A DNA stretch of 18,731 nt from Phellopilus nigrolimitatus (taxonomy: Eukaryota > Basidiomycota > Agaricomycetes > Hymenochaetales > Hymenochaetaceae). Positions within the stretch are counted from its first letter, which is position 1. Every line of letters begins with the position of its first letter. This document shows, piece after piece, positions 1 through 8,085 of this stretch. The notes beneath the pieces were generated by a model that did no database searches, was not told where the DNA came from, and worked only from the letters and a program-made list of their open reading frames with translations. The translations under genes and the position numbers were made by a program. The DNA lies in NCBI GenBank assembly GCA_021029095.1, contig JAJOHG010000455.1, positions 1 to 18,731 on the forward strand, read 5' to 3'.

Positions 1-345
1 CACTCTGCTAAACGCCGTTGGTTGGCAGAAATGCGAATGTCGGAGCCATGGCGGCGAGTCCTGTCAGCGTATTATACGCAGTGAGGACCGAATCCTTCTG
101 CGCGTCCTTACTCGTCCCCTCCTCCGACAATCGGCCTATAGACTCAACCCAGCGCCCGCGCGTCTGTAGGTGACGACGTTCGCATTGCCTTCGCCGCTTT
201 GGCACCACTCCTTCGTAAGAACTCCAAAGTCGACATGCTCTGCAAGGTCGTAGACAAAGACCGAGGAACTGTTGTTCGACACGACTTTTTCTATAAGCGT
301 TGACGCAGGAACGGCCAAGGTCTGGGGCCCCTCATTGAAAGTCAT
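1..345 (-). CDS. 5' part of a probable sulfite reductase subunit (frame-disrupted, runs off window)
   Basis: Minus-strand coding sequence begins at the ATG at 345-343, with an in-frame stop upstream, and reads towards position 1. The first frame gives a peptide with ASTLIEKVV, SSSVFVYDLAEHVDFGVLTKEW and AGAGLSL, then meets TAG near 139. The conserved continuation (GRLSEEGTSKDAQKDSVLTAY, then TGLAAMAPTFAFLP) lies one frame over, so one base appears lost near 137-141. A second shift is possible near 8-15, where a stop interrupts the end. The pattern resembles, from memory, the N-terminal pyruvate-ferredoxin-oxidoreductase-like domain of fungal sulfite reductase subunits (Met5/Met10), enzymes that reduce sulfite to sulfide. 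That assignment is tentative. The catalytic part would lie outside the window. Only about 110 residues are visible. Confidence 0.4.
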
Positions 346-531
346 TTTAGAAGCAGATTTGGCCAGAATGAAGAGGATGAGCGAGCAACATCACGACTTT
401 GAGAAAACTGGAAAAGCGTCGATGGCTCACAATCACGCAAGAGGCTGGTTACCCTTTGCGGCAACTATACCGCGGCAAGTCTCCGACACCGTAAACCCAT
501 TATTCTTATTTATTTTTACAGTTAACACCCA

Positions 532-1702
532 TTACAGCGCGGACATGAAGATATAGCAGAAAGGACAGGCACTTAGTAAAGGGAGTTCTCGAAGTCCTAG
601 AGAGTGTTGAAGAGACGATCGCCCTGCAAAAGAGCAGAAATAAGACCCAATGCCATCTCAAAGGATATTGCACGTACTGTGTCACCCAGGCCCGGTACTA
701 TGATACCCTCAACGGTGAGAGTAGGGTCGACGGCAGCAGCCCAAATCTATGAACGCAAGAAAATGAGTGTCATGGTCGAATGGCTGCAAATGGACCCGAA
801 CCTCAAGTTCCGGGAACTCCTGTGAGATCTTCTTCAGCCCCTCTTTCGGACGCCAAGACAGAGAGTAGCTTGATGTTCTTGACTAAAACATAGAAGAGTC
901 AGTTCTCAACCTATCGGGAAAAGCCAACATAAGTGCTAACCATCGAGACCCCAGTCAACGAGCATTTGCAGAGCAGCGCAAGCCGTGCCCCCAGTAGCGA
1001 CCAGAGGATCAAGAAGGTAGCATATACCTCCACAGTTACTTCTGAAGGGAGCTTCGAGTAGTCTATCAAGGTAAAATGGTTTCGACATCAAAACGTCTGA
1101 TCGCGAACAAAGCACCATACATACACTCTACAGGCTGCAGACTGATCTTCTCCCGAAACAGGCCGATGTGGTAAACTTTGGCCGTCCTGTCATTTGTGAA
1201 AGAACAAGGGGTTAGAGCCAATCAAGTATATACATAATTTGGTCAAAAGGTTCTAACGGGAAAAGGTCGAGCAGAGACTCGGTCATACCCAGACCCGCAC
1301 GAAGGATGGGTGTCAACCCGATCTGAGGCTTGATAGCCTTCCCAGTGAACGGAGCGACAGGTGTAGTCTGATATACAGATTCGCAGTTCAGTCAGCAACT
1401 TCTATCAAAACGCACAAGCAAGCTTTACTGACACCTTCAAACGTCGACTCCTGCAACGATCTGCTCGCCTCGATGCCAAGAAACGTGCTAATTTGGTAAA
1501 CACCCTATCAAGCGACACGAACGACGCAGAAGAGACGTTCATGTCAGATGGGTGATTTCAGCAAAATGTCACTAACGGCTTATACTTCAGATCAGTCGGA
1601 ACACACCTCTCGGAACTCCTTAGTAGACGTGCTCGTCTGTCTGAGTTGCGAAAGCCTCGCGTTCACGACGGGGTGGTTAAGCACGTTAATATTGTTTGAC
1701 AT
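532..1702 (-). CDS. FUR1: Uracil phosphoribosyltransferase (UPRT), two apparent frameshifts
   Basis: Uracil phosphoribosyltransferase salvages uracil to UMP using PRPP in the cytosol. Exons, in transcription order: 1702-1607, 1504-1433, 1367-1258, 1186-1125, 1062-941, 882-802, 746-678, 623-532. The start is MSNNINVLNHPVVNARLSQL. Family signatures are FLGIEASRSL, PILRAGLGMTESLLDLFP, HIGLFREKISLQPVEYYSKL, the PRPP-binding loop LLDPLVATGGTACAALQML, and PGLGDT-GDRLFNTL near the end. All introns have GT-AG ends. Two conserved blocks are in different frames: YYSKLPSEV versus CYLLDPLVATGG (shift near 1021-1028, in a TATA run), and LLSVLAS versus KEGLKKISQEFPELE (shift near 836-847, by a GGGG run). 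The reading frame is therefore broken as printed, although nearly all conserved residues remain. It is either a recent pseudogene or has base-call errors. The C-terminus continues about 16 residues past the usual end. Family assignment is firm; functionality is uncertain. Confidence 0.85.
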
Positions 1703-2012
1703 GCTTGGCGAATAATCAAGAAGCGGGAAGACAACAAAGGCAGACAGTGGACAGCGTCGATGGGGATAGCTGGTCGATAATGTGCCGCATATCGCCACGA
1801 AGTAAGCTCGAGATTGGCGTTTCCGGATTCATTGTTATCTACGTACACAATGCGGCTATTCACTGACCCACGCAAGGCCAGGCACTGTCCACGCGTTCTT
1901 CAAAATACAGATTTTCAGGTCTTTAGGTTATCTCATAGGTATACATAGCATATAAAATGACAAAACGTGCGGTAATCTGAGGAAAATCCGATAGTACACA
2001 ACTGTCTGCCCT
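1703..2012. other. Intergenic spacer between RRP8 and UPRT
   Basis: This 310-base spacer carries the 3' flank of RRP8 and the upstream region of UPRT, both transcribed on the minus strand. An open frame runs in from the UPRT first exon but shows no family similarity I recognise. I saw no clear TATA box and no RNA gene. Confidence 0.5.
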
Positions 2013-3541
2013 TTATCGTCGTTTGTATTCACAAGGCTGTAGAACATCTCCTCGTGCCATTAATTTTTGCCATGCTTTATCGTCCAGAATGCGTACTCTC
2101 TCCGTCTTCTTGAAATCGAAGAGTGTAAAGTGACTGTTGCTTTCATCCTGGGATGAGAAAAAAACACATGGCGTGCATAGTGAAGAAATGAACCCAGACT
2201 TGGAAGAAGTTTAACCACGGACCTTGGACACTAGATGGAAGCCTACAGAACTTATCACGGACGTAAATTTATTGACATCGGTGAATCGACTGGCAACTTC
2301 CGCGATCTTGAATGCACCCCTTCGAATGATTTAAGAAACCTTCTTGACGCAGAACATAACAGAGCGCGCACCCTAATTTCAGAACGCGCCTCGCCTCACG
2401 AATGCAATTGAGCCAGTTTGTGCTCATTAAACTTAAAGAACACACGACGACGTCCACGATCTGGCCCTCATCTCCAATCTCAGCACCCGGGAGTGGTACC
2501 TTGTCGCAGATATCCGCCGCTACGATGAAGGGGTTCGCGGCAACAAGATCATACGAGAGAACCGTAAAGCCCTTTGGAATCAAATCGCACGCTAGAGCCG
2601 CATCACCGCAGCCTAGATCGACGATTACGGTGCGTTCTGGACATGAAGCAAGGGTTTGGACGAAATGTCCGACGGGATTGATCGGCCATGAGGTGACTTG
2701 ATGTCTGAAACCAGCGTGATACTGTAACAAACATATCAGGATACACACTAACACCTATGAGTGCGGACAATACAGTACGAACCTCTTCAAAGACCTTCGG
2801 ATCCTCGTGCATCAAGGATACCGCGTCCTTGCTACCCGATTTGTAAAGAGTCTCGTTGATCCACCTTAAAATCAGTGGTAGAGAGAAATGACGGGCGCAT
2901 CAGCAAAAACTGTAAATGTATACCGGCAAAAGAAGACAAGACCTGAATCTCGCGCCGTCAAGACTATGCTTCATCCTCGCCTGAAGAGAGGTTAACTGAG
3001 TATGGGAAGCTTCGGTCTGGAGAGACACCATCTTCTCCTGCGAATGAGTGTTTGCCTCACGTCCCTCTTTTTTCCTGCCCTTCTCGACATTCTTCCGCGT
3101 TGGCACCTCGTTTTGGGGGCGTGCGTGCTTGCGCTGTGAGATTTCCAAGGCGCCTTCATTTGCATGGTGGGAGGATATCGAGACGTCTTTGCTTCCCTTC
3201 GACAATTTCTTCGGTTTGTCGCGTTTTTTGTGCGATGGCGGAGCGCCGGGTCTTTCCTGTGACTCGAGCCCACCCGTATCTTTCAACCCTAGCGCCTTCT
3301 TTTTGTCCTTCCTACGGCCTGGCCTGTCTCCATCAGCCCCCTTTCGACCTTTCTCTTCTGCTGAAGGCCCTCCTGCCTCGTTCCCCAACTTCTTCATGAG
3401 CTTTTCCAGGTTAACCTCCGCGGTTTGTAGTTTGTCTCCAAAGTCTCCTATTCCGGGGCGCTTTCGTTTCCTTGAATTGGCTGCTGACGCTGGCTGCACA
3501 TCGGAAGGCACCGTCCACCCCTCCACCTCGAATAATGCCAT
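2013..3541 (-). CDS. RRP8: RRP8-type 25S rRNA (adenine-N1) methyltransferase
   Basis: RRP8 is a nucleolar SAM-dependent enzyme that makes m1A in the large-subunit rRNA and acts in early pre-rRNA processing. Exons: 3541-2943, 2864-2783, 2721-2372, 2319-2223, 2147-2013, giving about 420 aa with no frame breaks. Residues 1-190 form a lysine-rich, low-complexity nucleolar-type tail starting MALFEVEGWTVPSDV. The methyltransferase domain starts at the conserved SLDGARFRWINETLY segment (split by intron 1) and continues through YHAGFRHQVTSWPINP, the SAM motif I VIVDLGCGDAALA, SYDLVA, the acidic motif AADICDKVPLPG, VDVVVCSLSLMSTNW, and KIAEVASRFTDV. It ends in a basic tail. Introns 1 and 3 end in AAG instead of the usual C/TAG. 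The match covers the full length of the family. Confidence 0.93.
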
Positions 3542-3976
3542 CTCAACGAAGTTAGTTATTGGTAGCAGAAACGAAAGGAGATCGGCGACGTGACATGGAA
3601 CTTGAGAGTGTTACCTCCGTCGGCCACGTGGCCTCCTGGCCGATCATTACCTCGCGCGTTCAGCGCTACACAGCTCCGAGAGCCACAAGCGCCTACTGCT
3701 CGTTCAATTCGGAGTGCTCACTCCCACGATGGATGCCTCAAGGCCTTCATTTCAAGTTTGCTCGTGTCTTGGGCTCGCGGGGAAGTTTCCCACCATCACT
3801 AGCTAAACTTGAGCATCTTAGCCTGTTTCTGCCGATACGTCCACTGGCTCGTCCTCGTCCTTAGTTGCTGTTTCCTTCCTCGCGCAAATATCCGGACTCC
3901 TCGCGAGCCGGTGTTTTGAACACTCTAGGCTGTCGAGCACTTCAGTAAAGAAAGCAAATCATCTATCGAAAGCGGC
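3542..3976. other. Intergenic region upstream of RRP8
   Basis: This stretch lies upstream of RRP8 (minus strand) and of a possible small plus-strand gene at 3977, so it may hold both promoters. Overlapping plus-strand open frames at 3559-3864 show no recognisable domain and biased, non-protein-like composition. I saw no RNA gene and no repeat. Confidence 0.4.
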
Positions 3977-4252
3977 ATGATGACGCCCACCTCTACACCT
4001 GTTCGTGTTATCTTCTTTCCCGAGCAACAATCTTGCATATTTTTATATAATCCGTACCATGTTTTTCGCTTGATTTTCAGCCTCCACGTTCCCCAGCAGA
4101 GCAACAGAGCTCCGAAAGTGTCAAAGGATCTCCGGGCGAGCCGAGCAACTCATTGAACGATTACAAAAGTAATCCAGGTCTTATTTAAGTACAGATCGCC
4201 GAGCATTAACAATTGTCTTTCAGGCGGTTTGCAAGGTTCCGAGGTTCGCTGA
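3977..4252 (+). CDS. Possible small spliced gene, unknown protein of 46 aa
   Basis: Joining 3977-4000, 4081-4168 and 4224-4252 gives an uninterrupted 47-codon frame ending in TGA. Both removed segments look like local introns: donors GTTCGT and GTAATC, acceptors preceded by pyrimidine-rich tracts (gattttcag and tgtctttcag), lengths 80 and 55 nt. The predicted peptide starts MMTPTSTPPP and is rich in proline, serine and glutamate (SPAEQQSSESVKGSPGEP), so it is probably disordered. It ends 160 bases before the HerA-like gene on the same strand, so it could instead be an upstream or 5' UTR segment of that transcript. I recognise no family. The evidence is splice consensus plus frame agreement only. 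Confidence 0.3.
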
Positions 4253-4412
4253 CGCTGACGATTGATGATGACTTATTCGCAGCGTATTGATTACTCTGGA
4301 AACGCTTAAATAGAAGGAATTTGAGCTTTTGCCGCCCCATAGCTCAGGAACAATTTCTACGAAATCACAACTCAATCCCTCGATAAATCACGATCACTTG
4401 ACTACCCCTCTG

Positions 4413-6002
4413 ATGACTCGTGGGGCTCTTTTGGCAACTGATTTCACCAGAAATGGTGCTCAATACGGTGTGCTAGGAAGATTGATCTCGATTCAGTGAG
4501 TTAAAGTGCTCATTAGATATGTTGTCATTTAAGAGATACATTACAGCGCGAACGATGTTGTAGAAAAATCCGATCCTGATGACGATCGGATCTATATTAA
4601 TGCAGTGAGTCCGACGTCACTTTTGTGTATAGCTGTAGTTATGAGCAGGGTTTTAGAATGCACCTTTCTCTGCGCTTGTTTGCGGTGTACAGGGCTCTGG
4701 AAAGTCGCATACTGTGTCAGCTATACTGGAAAGTATGACAATTGCGGACGAGCGCATAGGTTCGCTATCAAAGTCGCTATGTGTACTGGTTCTGCACATG
4801 AGCGAGGGCGGCAAGCAGTCGAGCCCAAATGAAGCAGCTTGGGTCGGCATGTCTAAGTATCCTTCGATCAAGGTGCCGAACGTAGTTATCTACGTTTCTC
4901 CGTCACAGTTTAATACGATGAAGACTGTGTACAGTCGTATGGGCATGGGCAATAACGTCCAGCCGCTCTATTTTCTCGAAGAGGAATTAGATGCGCAGGC
5001 TTTTCTTTCGATGATGGCCGTTGGGAAATCCGGATCTGCACCATTATATGTTCAAATTATTTTAGTACGTTATTAGCATTTTACTGTTTTATATCAATTC
5101 TCTGATGTCTTTTCTAGTCCATACTCCGCGATCTTGGCGAGACGTTCACCTACAAGGCTTTCAAGGAGGTACTCGAAAAGAAGAGAGAAAGCTTCAACTC
5201 TAATCAAAAAGCTGGACTCGAGCAGCGTCTATACCTGCTCGAATCGTTCATGACAAAGAAGAGTAAAGCGGCAAAGCCTGCGCGCTTCTCCGCAGGCCAG
5301 ATAACTATTGTTGACTTATCTGACCCGTTCATCGACTCAATCACCGCCTGCGGCATATTTGAGGTTGTTACTCGTATGTTCGTACGAGCTAAGGTCGACA
5401 CCGGTAAGATAATCGTAGTTGATGAGGCTCATAAGGTAAGAAGAACATACATTGTACGTCTCTCCGTCATTTGACTTCTCTTATCAGTATCTATCGGCGA
5501 ACACCGGATTGACAAATGCTCTTCTAACTCTCATTCGAGAACAGAGGCACAAGGGTATTCGGGTTGTCGTTAGTACACAAGGTAGATTCCTGGTTAACGT
5601 TTTTCGATCGTTGACTGATAGAATTGTTCGAAGAGCCCACTATTGTTCCACCTGTGCTAATAGACCTGTGCTCAATTGCTATTATGCACCGCTTCTCATC
5701 TCCCTCGTGGTGGGAACACATAAAAAAGCATGTTTCAGCGGATCTCTCATGTACGGACGCTTACGACCGGATTGTCAAATTACGGGTACGCCAACTCACT
5801 GTAAACTTTTTGACTTTTTGACTATATTTCCTTGATGTAATACTGGCAGGTGGGGGAAGCAATCGTTTTTGCTCCTTCTGGGATTTTCGTGCGCACTATA
5901 GGAAACAATCGCGTTGTCGAGCAATACGGTCGGCGCTACTTAACGATTTGCACGCGGCAGCGCATAACTAAGGACGGGGGATCGAGCGTCATGGTTATTT
6001 AG
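4413..6002 (+). CDS. HerA/FtsK-type P-loop ATPase, function unknown in fungi
   Basis: Exons 4413-4495, 4547-4604, 4657-5064, 5118-5435, 5488-5581, 5634-5785 and 5850-6002 join into an unbroken frame of 421 aa. Residues 1-56 are a short leader ending in IYINANAPFSALVC. Walker A is GVQGSGKSHT at 57-66 (K63, S64). Walker B is KIIVVDEAHK at 280-289 (D285, E286). It is followed by REQRHKGIRVVVSTQEP (about 306-322), the glutamine-bearing motif after Walker B typical of HerA/VirD4/FtsK-class ATPases, then PPVLIDLCSIAIMHRFSSP, which supplies an arginine (HRF) in the finger region. HerA proteins are hexameric DNA translocases, in prokaryotes often paired with NurA nuclease or defence effectors. No full N-terminal HAS barrel is visible, and no nuclease partner lies nearby. 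Six introns show it is a resident nuclear gene. Fold-class assignment is strong; the biological role is unknown. Confidence 0.82.
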
Positions 6003-6298
6003 CTCACTTTTATATGTTTTCTTAAACTTCTTGTTGTACGATTCGAACTTATCTTACTTGATGCTGGTGAATTCGAAAATTTAGAAAGGCGAGCGGGTAC
6101 TGTACATGTATTAATCAAGCTAGTCGGCCATGGTATTCCACGAACTTGCGAGGCTCCGGCGACGTTTCGTCATGTAGTCAAGTTCATGTGCATTTTTTTC
6201 TTTTCTTCTAAATTCTTGATATTTCCATTATGTATTTCAAAACTACTTGAAGACGTGGAGGTTTCGATACCGACATCTTCCTGTGTTGACGTATTATC
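6003..6298. other. 3' flank of the HerA-like gene
   Basis: AT-rich sequence follows the stop codon of the HerA-like gene and presumably contains its polyadenylation region. No gene or RNA is visible. The MITE target duplication begins right after it. Confidence 0.4.
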
Positions 6299-6306
6299 GG
6301 TCGTAT
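6299..6306. repeat. Left 8-bp target-site duplication of the MITE
   Basis: GGTCGTAT sits immediately outside the left terminal inverted repeat and is repeated exactly at 6620-6627. A perfect 8-bp duplication is the length made by hAT-superfamily transposases. Confidence 0.9.
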
Positions 6307-6326
6307 TAGTGTTGCCGTGGTTTGGT
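6307..6326 (+). repeat. Left terminal inverted repeat of the MITE
   Basis: This 20-bp end is complementary to 6600-6619 with two mismatches, at positions 12 and 13 of the repeat. Together with the 8-bp duplication it fixes the element boundary. Confidence 0.88.
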
Positions 6327-6454
6327 TTGGTCCGGTTTTCAGCCTTTTTGCTGAAAACCGAAACCGAACCTCCGGTTCGGTTCGCAAATTTTGGCCAAAC
6401 CGAACCGAGTTTCCCGGTTTGGTTCGGCTTGGTTCGGTTTAAACTGCGGTTTAA

Positions 6455-6470
6455 TTACCATATATGGTAA
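6455..6470. repeat. Central 16-bp perfect palindrome of the MITE
   Basis: TTACCATATATGGTAA is its own reverse complement. Its centre falls within half a base of the midpoint of the 313-bp element, so the two arms fold back around it. Confidence 0.85.
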
Positions 6471-6599
6471 TATATTCGGTTTGAAACAGGATTTGGCCCA
6501 AACCGATCGGTTTTGTTTTACTACTTTATCAAACCGAACCGAATCGAAACCGAACCGGAGGTTTGGTTCGGCTTCAAACCAGGTTTGGATCGGTTCGGG

Positions 6600-6619
6600 A
6601 CCAAACTGCGGCAACACTA
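6600..6619 (-). repeat. Right terminal inverted repeat of the MITE
   Basis: This is the inverted partner of 6307-6326, 18 of 20 identical, and is followed directly by the second target-site copy. Confidence 0.88.
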
Positions 6620-6627
6620 GGTCGTAT
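6620..6627. repeat. Right 8-bp target-site duplication of the MITE
   Basis: GGTCGTAT is an exact copy of 6299-6306. Confidence 0.9.
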
Positions 6628-7125
6628 GCCTGCACGGACGCATGCGGCCGCACATTGCAGAAAATTGTAGCAGTTCGGGTATTTTTAGCATTGGTTTGCT
6701 TATCTGATAAGTGTTTGAAATTGCGCAAAATTAGTCATGTTAAACCTTATCTCAGAACTAGCCGATTGGTTTGTCGGCTGTTGGAGTAGACTCGGCAAAT
6801 CACCGCGCGTCGTCGCTGCACTGTCGCCGTGTTCCTCTTTGCCGCAATACTCGCAACGTTCGAAATTGCACTGAAATCCTCTGGAAAAAAAAGAAGAGAT
6901 GTGCAAGGGTGACAATTGCGTTACAAGTATTTTTTGCGACGAAGGCACTCGCACCATGCCTTTACAAGGAAAAGTGGAGGAATCTACAGCGAATGAATGA
7001 AAGTCCTACGTCAGCAGTCACATCACGGCTTCGAAGTATTGAAACTCCGCTTCAGCCAATCCCACTCACATATGGTTTCACTCCAAGCGGCTGTAAAGGC
7101 AATCGTCTCTTTCTCACTTACCACC
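6628..7125. other. Upstream region of ISU1
   Basis: About 500 bases lie between the MITE and the ISU1 start codon and presumably include the ISU1 promoter. Overlapping open frames on both strands have no recognisable domains. No TATA box or RNA gene was evident. Confidence 0.4.
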
Positions 7126-7868
7126 ATGTTCCCTCTCCGTGCCCTCTCAAAATCCGTTCTTAATACTACTCCCCGCGCATCCCTCCACGCGGTGCGTCCG
7201 GCGCTCGTTCGCGCCTACCACGAGAAGGTCATATCGCATTACGAGTCTCCGCGAAATGTATGTCTAGGCGTTTTTGCTTACACATCCGCCTGTTTTAATC
7301 TGATATACCTTGTCTGTCTCGCAGGTTGGCTCATTGCCCAAGAATGACGAAAACGTCGGCACAGGTCTCGTCGGTGCACCTGCGTATGTCTTCGCTCATT
7401 TGCGCCTGGCTGTATCGTGCTGACAATGTTCGTTTTATAGTTGCGGAGATGTCATGAAACTCCAAATCCGCGTCGACGAGAAAGGAATTATTTCTGACGT
7501 CAAGTTCAAAACGTTTGGCTGTGGCAGCGCAATTGCGTCCAGCTCGTATATGACTGAGCGCGTGAAGGGCCTGTCGCTCGAGGAGGCGGGGAAAATCAAA
7601 AACACAGAGATTGCTAAGGAGCTTTCTCTGCCGCCAGTGAAGCTACATTGCTCAAGTACGTCGGGATTTTGTTTTGAGCTAGGGTGAATCCTGATCTTTA
7701 CTCTTTTCTTCTGTAGTGTTGGCAGAGGATGCGATCCGGTCAGCTATCCGCGATTACCGCAAGAAGCGGGACACCATGTCAAACCCCAAGGCGGGATTCA
7801 TCGATGTGTCGCAAAGCGCTGCGACCGGTGAAACTGTAGCGACTGCACACCCGGGCGGAACTGCGTAG
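7126..7868 (+). CDS. ISU1: Mitochondrial iron-sulfur cluster scaffold protein IscU/Isu1
   Basis: Isu1 is the mitochondrial matrix scaffold on which the Nfs1-Isd11-Acp1 complex, with frataxin and ferredoxin, builds [2Fe-2S] clusters. Exons 7126-7257, 7325-7383, 7441-7655 and 7717-7868 give 185 aa. The ATG at 7126 is chosen because it has a good context (ACCACCATG) and starts an arginine/serine-rich targeting sequence. An in-frame ATG at 6997 would add an unlikely leader. The mature part begins near [16 protein letters not shown]. Ligand cysteines are C65 (PACGD), C91 (TFGCGSA) and C134 (LHCSM), with D67. The chaperone-binding LPPVK is at 127-131. M136 is the methionine position linked in yeast Isu1 to frataxin dependence, and its codon is split by intron 3. 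All introns are GT-AG. The gene is convergent with PRP31, with stops 217 bases apart. Confidence 0.96.
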
Positions 7869-8085
7869 ACGGTCATGCTTTTGGTATCCTTCGTCTTAGT
7901 TCTCTTCGCCCGTGCCATCCTTCCATTTCATGTTGCTCGACCCCCATTGCATCTGCTTTCGCACTTAACACAACACCTTAACTATAAGCGTAGTTTCTCA
8001 CTGTAATTGTAGTACAAATTATGCACAAGTTCGTGTCTTCTCGCACCTTGTGCGCAATACAAAATACTATAGAATATCGTGATCT

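Larger units (their letters stand above)
6307..6619. mobile_element. hAT-type MITE (313 bp, non-autonomous, palindromic)
   Basis: Both ends carry a 20-bp terminal inverted repeat: TAGTGTTGCCGTGGTTTGGT on the left and, read inward from the right end, TAGTGTTGCCGCAGTTTGGT (18 of 20 match). The TAGTG tip fits the hAT end consensus YARNG, and the flanking 8-bp duplication GGTCGTAT is exact. The interior has no transposase and is built of many CCGAACC/GGTTCGG and AAACCG/CGGTTT words in both orientations. A 16-bp perfect palindrome, TTACCATATATGGTAA (6455-6470), lies at the exact midpoint. A separate hairpin, CGGTTTTCAGC / GCTGAAAACCG (6333-6343 and 6350-6360), interrupts the left arm. Open frames through the element are by-products of the repeat. 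The exact duplication suggests a fairly recent insertion. Confidence 0.9.

Noticed and set aside
1022..1136. Alternative splicing of UPRT exon 4 to exon 5 using the donor GTATGG to avoid a frameshift
   Set aside because: It keeps the frame but replaces the strongly conserved EYYSKLP by unrelated residues, so a real indel is more likely.
1141..1190. A third UPRT frameshift near the FREK motif
   Set aside because: Careful re-reading of the strand gives three T bases and an intact HIGLFREKISLQPVE frame.
3048..3593. 181-codon plus-strand open frame rich in serine, phenylalanine and proline
   Set aside because: It is the antisense shadow of the lysine-rich first exon of RRP8, which has clear family similarity.
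6186..6789. Long overlapping open frames on both strands with repeated FGLVRF/EPNRRFGF-like peptides
   Set aside because: They are translations of the CCGAACC/GGTTCGG words of the MITE, not genes.
6997..7125. Extended N-terminus for ISU1 from an upstream in-frame ATG
   Set aside because: The ATG at 7126 has better context and directly begins a mitochondrial targeting sequence; the extra leader has no such character.
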